Shown here in pieces: positions 1 to 8,270 of a stretch of DNA of 64,000 nucleotides. This DNA is from JAEEJA01 sp036343175 (GTDB lineage: Bacteria > Bacillota > Clostridia > Lachnospirales > Lachnospiraceae), in assembly GCA_036343175.1 (NCBI GenBank), contig JAZASR010000005.1, forward strand, positions 1 to 64,000. Direction: 5' to 3'. The translations under genes and the position numbers were made by a program. The notes under the pieces are model-generated. The model did not search any database, was not told the origin of the DNA, and was given only the letters and a program-made list of their open reading frames with translations. Each line of letters begins with the position of its first letter. Positions within the stretch are counted from its first letter, which is position 1.

Positions 1-1634
1 GTCTCGACGTTCGGCGTATTCGGGAACATATCAACACTGCACATCCGCAGGGCTTTGTAGCCATGCTCCATCATGACCTCGAGGTCGTGGGCAAGACTCG
101 TAGGTTTGCAGGATATGTAGACTATATTCTCAACGCCATATTCCATTATCTTCTTCATGGCCTTGGGATTAATACCCTCGCGTGGCGGATCCAGCATTAT
201 GAAATCAGGCTTCTCAGCAATGTTATCAAGAGCTGTAAGGACGTCATCAGCTATGAACTTGCAGTTAGTAAGACCATTGAGCTCTGCATTCTGCCTTGCA
301 GCCTCCACCGCATCGGGCACTATCTCCACTCCGATAACTGAAGCAGCCTTCTTTGCCATGATCTGGGCAATGGTGCCGGTCCCTGAATAGAGGTCAAACA
401 CAGTATTTCCTGATGCTTCATCGCTAACGTATTCAAGGGCCTTTCCGTAAAGGCGCTCCGCGCCTGAAGTGTTTGTCTGGAAGAATGAAAAAAGAGACAG
501 CCTGAACTTAAGCCCGCAAAGCTCTTCATAAATATAGTCATCACCGTAGAGTTTCCTTACATGATCGGGTCTTACTGCATCTGCGTATGTGTCGCAATAT
601 ACGTGGAAGAAGCCCGCTATACGGCCGCCTATCTCACCGCTCTTCTCTGCGTCAAGGAGCCTGTCCTTAAGGTCCTCGTAAGGGTCAGGCTCGTCTGTGA
701 TCCATTTTGCCTCAGTATAGACATGAGTCACATTTTCCTTATCCATGCCTCCGGTGTTCTCTATAACAGGCGGGATGAAACCGCGCTCCAGGTACTCTGT
801 CTCGCGGGAGCCGGCATCTGGATTACCTGTGAGCTTCCCTGCAAGCTCCAATTTCTTACTATATGGAAGATCTTTGATATCTGCAGTTCCCACCCCGAAA
901 TTCTTAAGCAGCTCCTCATTGAGCAGTCTCTGTGACGAAGTAACCAAAGCCACCAGCATGTCGCCTGTGGTATGAGACCTCCTGACAAGGAGGAAGCGAA
1001 GGATCCCCACGTGATCGGCTTTATTGTAGAATGGAATACCTTTTTCGACTGCGTAGTCATGAACGATCTTTGTAACGGTATTCATATCGTTATCGACAAG
1101 CTCGCAGGCATCGCAGTCAAGCACATCATACATGCCATGCTTCTTATGAAGACCCAGGGTAAGAGGCCCGCCCTTGTATTCATCGCCAAATGAGTACTCC
1201 ATTTTATTTCTGTAGCCTGAAGTATCAGGTGAAGCAATGATGCCCTCATAGATATCGTCAAAGCTCTTTCCGCCGTTCTTATCAGCTGTAATGAGATCCG
1301 TGAAAAGTTTGCGCGTCCACTTCTGCTTCATTTCAAGCTCCTTCTCTTCAGGGACAGGCAGAAAAAGACAGCCGCCGCAGTTTCCGTAATTCGGACAGGA
1401 GATAATTTCGGACTCCAGCGGAGATCTTTCTGCAACGGAAAGAAAGGTACCTGTCCTGCGTCCCGCCCCTCTCTTCCTGATCTTGAAATTCACCCTCTGA
1501 CCTTCTATACCGCCCTTGACTTTGGCCGTGAACTCCTGAAACTTATCATCAGGACCGGGTATTACACGAACTATTGACTTTCCGGGGAATTCAGAATCTA
1601 TTACCTCGCCCTCAAATATCATTCCTTTTTTCAC
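1..1634 (-). CDS. rlmD: 23S rRNA (uracil-5-)-methyltransferase, RlmD/RlmCD type (partial, C-terminus beyond window)
   Basis: SAM-dependent methyltransferase making 5-methyluridine in 23S rRNA. Read from 1634 toward 1, it has an N-terminal TRAM-like segment and an Fe-S cysteine cluster (CPNYGNCGGC, C-x5-C-x2-C, with a further Cys in DCDACE). The SAM loop is FDLYSGTGTIAQ, followed by LDPPREG and the catalytic-cysteine motif YISCKP; the substrate-side motif LSLFSFFQTN precedes them. The frame is open to base 1, ending in MFPNTPNVET, so probably only a few tens of residues are missing. The start is uncertain: GTG at 1634 has a weak GGGAAG ahead of it, and ATG at 1622 lies four codons in. It lies downstream of the response-regulator gene, separated by a terminator. 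RlmD versus RlmCD specificity cannot be decided from sequence alone. Confidence 0.9.
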   Translation of the reverse strand, partial: MKKGMIFEGEVIDSEFPGKSIVRVIPGPDDKFQEFTAKVKGGIEGQRVNFKIRKRGAGRRTGTFLSVAERSPLESEIISCPNYGNCGGCLFLPVPEEKELEMKQKWTRKLFTDLITADKNGGKSFDDIYEGIIASPDTSGYRNKMEYSFGDEYKGGPLTLGLHKKHGMYDVLDCDACELVDNDMNTVTKIVHDYAVEKGIPFYNKADHVGILRFLLVRRSHTTGDMLVALVTSSQRLLNEELLKNFGVGTADIKDLPYSKKLELAGKLTGNPDAGSRETEYLERGFIPPVIENTGGMDKENVTHVYTEAKWITDEPDPYEDLKDRLLDAEKSGEIGGRIAGFFHVYCDTYADAVRPDHVRKLYGDDYIYEELCGLKFRLSLFSFFQTNTSGAERLYGKALEYVSDEASGNTVFDLYSGTGTIAQIMAKKAASVIGVEIVPDAVEAARQNAELNGLTNCKFIADDVLTALDNIAEKPDFIMLDPPREGINPKAMKKIMEYGVENIVYISCKPTSLAHDLEVMMEHGYKALRMCSVDMFPNTPNVE

Positions 1635-1706
1635 TTTTACTTCCCGCCTCTCTGATAATCGTGCTCCGGATCGCCTCTCTTATAATCGGTTCCGGATCTA
1701 TTCGCT

Positions 1707-1747
1707 TAAAAAAGGCGCCAATGAGCTTTCCGCACTCACCGGCGCCT
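1707..1747 (-). terminator. Rho-independent terminator after the response regulator
   Basis: On the minus strand a GC-rich stem (AGGCGCCGGTGAG pairing with CTCATTGGCGCCT, with G-T pairs) is followed by a run of seven T. It sits 50 bp past the response-regulator stop and before the rlmD start, so it separates the two transcription units. Confidence 0.85.
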
Positions 1748-1796
1748 GAATTATTGATGATAAAATGATCAAAAGCTTTAATGCCAATTCACACTC

Positions 1797-2486
1797 TCAG
1801 ACCTTAAATCTGTATCCAACGCCCCAGATAGTCTCGATATACTGCGGCTTTGAAGAATTAGCCTCTATCTTCTCACGGATCTTCTTGATATGAACTGTTA
1901 CTGTAGCTATATCGCCGACAGAGTCCATCTCCCAGATCTCCTTGAAAAGCTCTTCCTTTGTATAAACATGATTTGGATGCTCTACAAGGAATGTAAGAAG
2001 ATCGAACTCCTTTAATGTGAAGCTCTTCTCTACACCAGCCTGCCATACACGTCTTGCGGTCTTATCGATCTTCAAGTCGCGTATCTCTATAATAGTATTC
2101 TTTACCTGGCCGACCTCAGTAAGCCTCTTGTATCTTGCAAGATGTGCCTTAACTCTGGCAACGAGCTCGCTTGGTGAGAAAGGCTTGGTCATATAGTCGT
2201 CAGCGCCGAGGCTTAAGCCGCGGATCTTATCAATATCATCCTTCTTTGCTGATACTATGATGATAGGCGTATCCTTCTTCTCACGAATCAGCTTGCAGAT
2301 CTCAAATCCATTCATGCCCGGAAGCATAAGGTCAAGGATTATCAGGTCGAAATCTTCGTCAATTGCCCTTGCTGCCCCGCTGCTGCCATCATTTTCGATA
2401 GAAACATCCAGATCACTGAGCTCAAGATAATCTTTCTCAAGCTCTGCGATAGACTCTTCGTCTTCAATGATAAGTATTTTTTCCAT
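1797..2486 (-). CDS. OmpR/PhoB-family response regulator
   Basis: Two-component DNA-binding regulator of 229 residues, full length for the family. The N-terminal receiver domain has the acidic pair E8/D9, phosphoacceptor D52 (LIILDLMLPG), the T/S position in IIIVSA and invariant K101 (MTKPF). The C-terminal winged helix spans about residues 130-229, ending in ETIWGVGYRFKV. The likely partner is the histidine kinase 299 bp upstream on the same strand. That gap is AT-rich and the order is kinase then regulator, the reverse of the commonest arrangement, so the regulator may have its own promoter. The target genes are unknown; the sugar transferase next to the kinase hints at envelope control (inference). 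Confidence 0.95.
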   Translation of the reverse strand: MEKILIIEDEESIAELEKDYLELSDLDVSIENDGSSGAARAIDEDFDLIILDLMLPGMNGFEICKLIREKKDTPIIIVSAKKDDIDKIRGLSLGADDYMTKPFSPSELVARVKAHLARYKRLTEVGQVKNTIIEIRDLKIDKTARRVWQAGVEKSFTLKEFDLLTFLVEHPNHVYTKEELFKEIWEMDSVGDIATVTVHIKKIREKIEANSSKPQYIETIWGVGYRFKV

Positions 2487-2785
2487 AATATTGCCATCTC
2501 CCTCTAGTGCGTTTTCCTGGAAAACTATCTGTAATTCAGTAGTTTTCTGTTGGCATAGAACTCAAAACAGATATATTTCATAAGGAACTTTTCTCCTATT
2601 TTTATTATAACATTAAATAGCAATAATACAAACATTTTTTTCAAAAAAATGGAAAAATCAGAATTTTTTCTAAACTAAATTTATTAAATTTACCGCATTT
2701 ATTATAAATTGTACAATTAGTAAAACTGTTTTTCGAAAATTTCTTCATTGCGTTTTATAAATGTGGGCTTTATATCCGGCATCTG

Positions 2786-4372
2786 TCAGATGACTTTCAG
2801 CAGAAAATTAACGTCGAGGCCGCCCTCAGGGTCATTCTCAGCCCATACTTTGCCGCCGTGGTCGTGGATTATCTTTGCAACGATCGAAAGTCCAAGACCG
2901 CTTCCCTTTTTAGATGAGTTTCTCGAAGCATCAGCCCTGTAGAACCTGTCAAATATCATACCTATATTATCAGGTGCTACTCCGGGCCCGTTGTCGCCTA
3001 TCATGATGCGGACGCAGCCCCTTGGATCTGATGCGGCAAGATCAGCCTGTGTATGTGTCTTGGAATTTGAAGGCCCGGCTGATATGTCAGAAGGAACAGA
3101 TGCTTTTGCAGCAGGATCTTTCCCGTTGTCTTCATACTCATAAGTTTCCACATGGATCCTCAGAATACGATTTTCACTGTCATTATATTTAACGGAATTT
3201 CCTATGATGTTATTGACGACACGGCGAAGCTGCTCCTGATCACCCATAATAAAGGTCCCGGCAGGAACACTTGAATCAAATATGAATCTTATGCCTTTCA
3301 TCTCAAGATCAGGTGCATTGATATTCATAATATTTATCAGTAATTCATTCAGGTCTATATTGGTGAAATTATAAACGATAGTATTCTGCTCAACCTTTAC
3401 GAACAGCGACATCTCGTCAACAAGGGAACTTATGTCATTTGCCTTTGTATATATTATCTGCAGATATTTGTGTCTCTTCTCATCGGTACGTGCTATTCCA
3501 TCTATGATACCTTCTGTATATCCTTTTATGGAGGTCAGAGGCGTCCTTATGTCATGAGCCATATTCGTGATCATTTCCCTGGTCGATTCCTCATAATCGA
3601 GGCGTTCATCCGTCATTTCCTTAAGGCGGGCACGCATGTCATCCATGGTATCCATGAGCTGACCAAGTTCATCATCGGAACCCTTTGGAAGAGACTCTCC
3701 GAGATTCCCGTCGCCAATGGCCACAGCGGCATCCTGCAGAGTATTCAAAGGCTTTACGAAGCTTTTATTTATCCACATGGTACAGGTAATGGTAGTGAGG
3801 ATCAGGAATGTAATATATAGAATTATAATCAGTGAAAGTGATATTCTCCACTCACTCTTCAGAAGCTTAAGATCCGTTACAAGATAAATATGACCTTTAA
3901 CTCCATTGGCATAATAAAAATCTATGCCTCTGATCATAAGTGAATTCAAAGGGTCGATAAAATATCCGTTGGGATTATTATTCTTCATGGTATCATCGAC
4001 CGGCAGAAGGCCGATCTTTGTATACTTTGCAACATCACCTGAATAAAAGACCGTATTATCCTTTTTTACAATTATAAAGGAATGCTTCTTTTCAAGTTCA
4101 GCATTGATCCTTTCAAGAGAATCCCTGTTTTCAAAGTCTGAGGGCTTATTATGGCACCGGTCAGCGATCTGGATATAATCATTATGAGATGTCTTGTCGT
4201 AATTATTGTAAGGGTCAAATATAAAGCCAAACGGATTGACATTGATATCATATTCATTATTGATAGTTTCGATCCTGACGTGCATGATCAGGACTGTAAA
4301 AATGATACAGAAAACGATGGGAAGCACCATACTTAATAAAATCGTGATGAAAAGCTTTATCCTTATCTTCAT
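2786..4372 (-). CDS. Sensor histidine kinase with HAMP domain
   Basis: Membrane-bound kinase of 528 residues. An N-terminal TM segment (about 8-30) and a second TM near 180-205 flank an extracytoplasmic sensor region, followed by HAMP. The HisKA motif NMAHDIRTPLTSIKG carries phosphoacceptor H273. The ATPase domain has the N box (IIGNSVKYND), G1 (IGDNGPG), F box (FDRFYRAD) and G2 (GSGLGLSI). Between N box and G1 is an unusual insertion of roughly 35 residues rich in A, S, P and T (near 3040-3130). The start is ATG at 4372 behind AAGGGGGG. The upstream sugar transferase ends 29 bp before it, suggesting cotranscription. Confidence 0.94.
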   Translation of the reverse strand: MKIRIKLFITILLSMVLPIVFCIIFTVLIMHVRIETINNEYDINVNPFGFIFDPYNNYDKTSHNDYIQIADRCHNKPSDFENRDSLERINAELEKKHSFIIVKKDNTVFYSGDVAKYTKIGLLPVDDTMKNNNPNGYFIDPLNSLMIRGIDFYYANGVKGHIYLVTDLKLLKSEWRISLSLIIILYITFLILTTITCTMWINKSFVKPLNTLQDAAVAIGDGNLGESLPKGSDDELGQLMDTMDDMRARLKEMTDERLDYEESTREMITNMAHDIRTPLTSIKGYTEGIIDGIARTDEKRHKYLQIIYTKANDISSLVDEMSLFVKVEQNTIVYNFTNIDLNELLINIMNINAPDLEMKGIRFIFDSSVPAGTFIMGDQEQLRRVVNNIIGNSVKYNDSENRILRIHVETYEYEDNGKDPAAKASVPSDISAGPSNSKTHTQADLAASDPRGCVRIMIGDNGPGVAPDNIGMIFDRFYRADASRNSSKKGSGLGLSIVAKIIHDHGGKVWAENDPEGGLDVNFLLKVI

Positions 4373-4401
4373 GATCTGCGCCCCCCTTTTAACCTCTGAC
4401 T

Positions 4402-5826
4402 TCAGTAAGCATTTTCATTTACCTTCTTTCCGAAGAAGGTAAGGAACAGTATCTTAATATCAAGCCTGAATGTCCAGTTTTCAACATAATAAAGATCGTA
4501 CTGGATCCTCTTCTCTATGGAAGTATCCCCTCTGTAACCATTTACCTGAGCCCAGCCGGTCATACCCGGCCTCACCTGGTGCTTTATCATGTACCTGGGG
4601 ATAGTCTGCTGAAACTGCTTTACGAAATAAGGACGCTCGGGTCTTGGTCCGACAAGACTCATATTTCCGATAAATACATTAAAAAGCTGAGGAAGCTCGT
4701 CGATATTGGTCCTTCTCATGAATCTGCCGATAGGTGTTACCCTCGGATCATCCTTTGTAGTCCACTTCTTTACTTCAGCCTTAGGATCCTGCTGATACAT
4801 GGACCTGAACTTGTACATCTTGAATTCGCGGTTGTGAAGTCCCACTCTTACCTGTGAGAATATAACAGGGCCTTTAGATGTAGACTTAATGATGGCAGCA
4901 ATTATAAGCATTGGTATCGCAAGTATTATGAGACCAAGCCCGGATGCTGTCAGGTCAAATATACGCTTGATAAGATTATTCAATGAGGAGGAAAGCGGTA
5001 CATGTCTCAAGTGAATGACCGGGATACCATCAAGATCCTCTGTGTAAGGCTTTGCAGGAAATATCTGATGGTAGTCAGGCACGAACTTTGTGTAGACACC
5101 GGCCTTTTCGCAGATATCAATGATATTCTCGAGCTTTGAGAATTCACTGATACTGAGCGTTATGGCAACTTCATCATATTTGTTGGTGGCAAGTATCCCG
5201 GGAAGCTCGTCAATGGTGCCAAACACAGGAACGTTTCTGTATATGGTCTTGTCAGACTCATTGTCATCGAGAATGCCATGTACGTAATAGCCCCACTCGG
5301 GATGGCTTCTCAGTCTGTCAATGTACTCGATGGCGGAACGGCTGTATCCGACCAGCAGTACATGCTTCTGGTTCCTTCCTTCTCTTCTCATCTTCTTGAG
5401 AAAGGCGAATATGATGAGTCTTATGGCATAATCGATCGTTACGTTCAATATTACGAAAAGACCGAGGAAAAGACGGGCAAAGTTTGTCTGATTAATGAAG
5501 TAGAGCATTGCCGTCGTATATATCATACCAAAGGCATTTGCCTTAAGGAGACAATAAAGCTCCGATCTTCTGCCTGTCCTCTTCGGGTCATACAGATCGC
5601 AGAAGTAATATATCAATATATAACATGGAATAATGAAGAGAAGTATCTCCATGTACTGACTTCTCGAAAAGTAATAGCCCATTGGCGGCTTTATGACATG
5701 ATACCTTACAAGGAAGGAGTCGCGATCGAATCTCAGCTCATATGCTGCAAAGAATGAAAATGCTATTATCAATGCATCCAGTACTACATGAAAAAGATTC
5801 AGCAGCTTCTGGTTTTCCTTTATCAT
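4402..5826 (-). CDS. Undecaprenyl-phosphate sugar phosphotransferase (exopolysaccharide polyprenyl glycosylphosphotransferase)
   Basis: Integral membrane enzyme that would load the first sugar-1-phosphate onto undecaprenyl phosphate for exopolysaccharide or capsule. It has 474 residues. Four N-terminal TM segments are followed by a cytosolic Rossmann-like CoA-binding domain (VLLVGYSRSAIEYI) and a C-terminal bacterial sugar-transferase domain. Signature motifs are FKMYKFRSM, NIDELPQLFNV, MSLVGPRPERP and VRPGMTGWAQVNG. The layout matches the WcaJ-like family (glucose-1-P transferase); the actual sugar is not readable from sequence. The start is set by GGAGG eight bases upstream. No other polysaccharide genes are adjacent. 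Confidence 0.9.
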   Translation of the reverse strand: MIKENQKLLNLFHVVLDALIIAFSFFAAYELRFDRDSFLVRYHVIKPPMGYYFSRSQYMEILLFIIPCYILIYYFCDLYDPKRTGRRSELYCLLKANAFGMIYTTAMLYFINQTNFARLFLGLFVILNVTIDYAIRLIIFAFLKKMRREGRNQKHVLLVGYSRSAIEYIDRLRSHPEWGYYVHGILDDNESDKTIYRNVPVFGTIDELPGILATNKYDEVAITLSISEFSKLENIIDICEKAGVYTKFVPDYHQIFPAKPYTEDLDGIPVIHLRHVPLSSSLNNLIKRIFDLTASGLGLIILAIPMLIIAAIIKSTSKGPVIFSQVRVGLHNREFKMYKFRSMYQQDPKAEVKKWTTKDDPRVTPIGRFMRRTNIDELPQLFNVFIGNMSLVGPRPERPYFVKQFQQTIPRYMIKHQVRPGMTGWAQVNGYRGDTSIEKRIQYDLYYVENWTFRLDIKILFLTFFGKKVNENAY

Positions 5827-5900
5827 CTGTATTTCCTCCGAAAAGCGGTAATGACCGCCTTATACATACGCACGCAAAAATCCATTTTGAATATAAACAT

Positions 5901-5929
5901 ATTATATATTTAATAAAAGCAATTTACAA
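5901..5929 (-). promoter_or_regulatory. Sigma-A-type promoter for the sugar transferase operon
   Basis: On the minus strand TTGTAA and TATAAT are separated by exactly 17 bases, about 75 bp upstream of the sugar transferase start. It lies in the divergent intergenic region shared with htrA. Confidence 0.65.
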
Positions 5930-6014
5930 GGTCGTCATTCTTATTCATAAGCTTTATGGCATAATATTATTCATTTCACACAATCTTCACAGTTTAAGGG
6001 CTGATAATTCACAA

Positions 6015-6044
6015 TTGCATCACAAATACCTGTTAGGATATAAT
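6015..6044 (+). promoter_or_regulatory. Promoter upstream of HtrA-like protease
   Basis: TTGCAT at 6015-6020 and TATAAT at 6039-6044, spacer 18 bases, about 60 bp upstream of the protease start. It is divergent from the sugar transferase promoter. Confidence 0.65.
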
Positions 6045-6105
6045 ACGTAAAGTTGATAAAGGATCAAATGAATGATCAGTTCCTTTTAGACAGGAGGTAA
6101 TGATT

Positions 6106-8109
6106 ATGAATGAAAATATGAATAATGAAGAAAGGACGAATGCATTCAATGGTGCAGAGCAGAATGCACAGAATGAAAATGCAGGGCAGAATGTTAATGC
6201 TGAGAACAGTCAGCAGGTAAACGCAGCCCGGGGTTCAGACGCTGTGAACATCCGGCAGACAGCTGATACTGATGATGACCATAATACATCTGATAAGGGG
6301 CAGGCTATTACAGGCGAGTATGGGAACCAGATCCCTGACAGCAGTGTGACCTACAGCTATTCCTATAAGAATGACCCTGACAGTGCGTCACATTCAGGCG
6401 ATTACAATGCAAGGAATGACAGCAATTACAGCAATGGCTCCTACAATGGCAATTCCAATAATTACAATTCCGCCAATTATAATTCCGCCAATAACACAAG
6501 CGGCTATAATAACAATAATGGCGGCAATTATAATAATGGCAATTACGGAAGCAGCTTTAATAATAATCAGGGCGGGCCTCAGAATTACAATAACGGCAGC
6601 TTCATGCACTATGGAAACAATGCACCGGAGCCGCCGAAGAAGAAGGATAAGAAGTCTCATCCGTTCTTAATAAACATTGGAAAGTCCGCTGTATATGCTT
6701 TAGTATTCGGACTTATTGCAGGCGTCATATTCGAAGGTGTTCTGTTTGCAGGCGGCAAGCTGACAGGCAGCAGGATCGAGTCTACAAATAACGGCAGTCA
6801 GATCGGCACAACACAGACTGCTAATTCCAACGCTACAAGCGTTGTAACGGGTGCTGCTGCATCAACTCAGACAAACGTTACAAAGATCGTCGAGAACACA
6901 ATGCCTTCTATCGTTGCCATCGCATGTACTTCAGAAGGTCAGGACTACTACTCTATCTTCGGCGGCTACTACAAGGGTGAAGATGTACAGAGTGCAGGTA
7001 CAGGCTTTATAGTAGGCAAGAATTCCAAAGAACTTCTTATAGCTACAAATAACCACGTTGTAGATGGTTCCAAGACCATATCAGTTCAGTTCTTCGACGG
7101 CAAGGTAGTCAAGGCTGAGATAAAAGGCAATGACTCAAGCAATGATGTTGCGGTAGTTGCTGTAAAGCTTTCCGATATCGAAAGCTCTACCATGAGTAAG
7201 ATAAAGATCGCATCTCTTGGTGATTCCAATAAGATAGAGATAGGCCAGCAGGCAATTGCTATCGGCAATGCCCTTGGATATGGCCAGTCTGTTACAGTCG
7301 GCTATATAAGTGCCAAGGATCGTGAGATGACAGAGGAAAGCGAAGACGGCAAGAGCACGGGCGCAAAGATAAAGGTCATCCAGACTGATGCAGCTATTAA
7401 CCCAGGCAATTCAGGCGGACCGCTCCTTGATATGAACGGCAATGTTATAGGTATCACTTCAGCTAAGATCGCTGATCAGACTGTTGAAGGCATCGGCTAT
7501 GCCATTCCTATCTCCGATGCTTCTCCTATTCTTACAGACCTGATGAACCGTGAAAAGCTCTCTGACAGTGAAAAGGGATATCTCGGCATCACAGGGATCT
7601 CAGTTTCTAACCTGAATTCAAGCATGGATATGCCTGAGGGCGTATATGTTAATGATGTTGCCAAGGGCGGCGCAGCCGACAAGGCAGGCATCTACAAGGG
7701 CGATATCATAACTGAGCTCAATGGCACAGCAGTAACTACCATTGAGAATCTTCAAGAGCGTGTCAATAATACAAAGAAAGGCACGGAGGTCAAGATAAAA
7801 CTCAAGAGACTTGAAAATGGCGAATATAAGGAACATGAAGTAACAGCAAAGCTTCAGGGCAAGAGTTCACTCAGCTCACTTCCGGATACTTCATCAAAAG
7901 ATGATCAGGCAAATGGACAGACACAGGACCCCGGCAATGGGAATGACCAGGAAAATGGTCAGAGCAATGGAAATGACCAGGAAAACGGTCAGAGCAATGG
8001 AAATGAAAGCAATCCATTCGGCGGCTCCGAAGGAAATGACCAGGGAAATGGTTCTGAAGGCGGAAACAGCTTTGGAGATATATTCCCATATATGTTTGGC
8101 GGTCAGTGA
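6106..8109 (+). CDS. htrA: Membrane-anchored HtrA/DegP-family serine protease with Asn-rich N-terminus
   Basis: Envelope quality-control protease of 667 residues. The first ~185 residues are low-complexity (N, Q, S, G, Y), then a basic stop (PPKKKDKK) and one TM segment near 190-215. The trypsin-like domain has the triad H317 (NNHVV), D347 (SNDVAVV) and S436 (NPGNSGGPL). One PDZ domain follows, and then a Q/G/N/D-rich tail with a 30-bp tandem repeat (about 7935-8006). AGGAGG ends at 6097, only two bases from ATG 6100 but eight from ATG 6106, so the latter is preferred. The long presumably cytoplasmic Asn-rich head is unusual for HtrA. A terminator follows the gene. Confidence 0.93.
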   Translation: MNENMNNEERTNAFNGAEQNAQNENAGQNVNAENSQQVNAARGSDAVNIRQTADTDDDHNTSDKGQAITGEYGNQIPDSSVTYSYSYKNDPDSASHSGDYNARNDSNYSNGSYNGNSNNYNSANYNSANNTSGYNNNNGGNYNNGNYGSSFNNNQGGPQNYNNGSFMHYGNNAPEPPKKKDKKSHPFLINIGKSAVYALVFGLIAGVIFEGVLFAGGKLTGSRIESTNNGSQIGTTQTANSNATSVVTGAAASTQTNVTKIVENTMPSIVAIACTSEGQDYYSIFGGYYKGEDVQSAGTGFIVGKNSKELLIATNNHVVDGSKTISVQFFDGKVVKAEIKGNDSSNDVAVVAVKLSDIESSTMSKIKIASLGDSNKIEIGQQAIAIGNALGYGQSVTVGYISAKDREMTEESEDGKSTGAKIKVIQTDAAINPGNSGGPLLDMNGNVIGITSAKIADQTVEGIGYAIPISDASPILTDLMNREKLSDSEKGYLGITGISVSNLNSSMDMPEGVYVNDVAKGGAADKAGIYKGDIITELNGTAVTTIENLQERVNNTKKGTEVKIKLKRLENGEYKEHEVTAKLQGKSSLSSLPDTSSKDDQANGQTQDPGNGNDQENGQSNGNDQENGQSNGNESNPFGGSEGNDQGNGSEGGNSFGDIFPYMFGGQ

Positions 8110-8222
8110 CCCGTAAATACTCTTTTGATATCCTTACCTTGCTTCCTGGGATAAAATAAGATCTATGTAATACTTTCAGTCATTATTAATACACAAAAAG
8201 AAAATAAAGTATTATAATTTCA

Positions 8223-8256
8223 CCCGTGGGTTCCTTCGAACTCACGGGAATTTTTT
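8223..8256 (+). terminator. Rho-independent terminator between htrA and LTA synthase gene
   Basis: CCCGTGGGTT and AACTCACGGG form a stem around a short loop, followed by AA and six T. It ends only 14 bp before the next start codon. A TATAAT sits at 8213-8218, so the hairpin could instead lie in the leader of the downstream gene. Confidence 0.75.
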
Positions 8257-8270
8257 GCTGTTAGGAGACC

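Noticed and set aside
5278..5757. 159-codon plus-strand frame
   Set aside because: Shadow of the sugar transferase gene.
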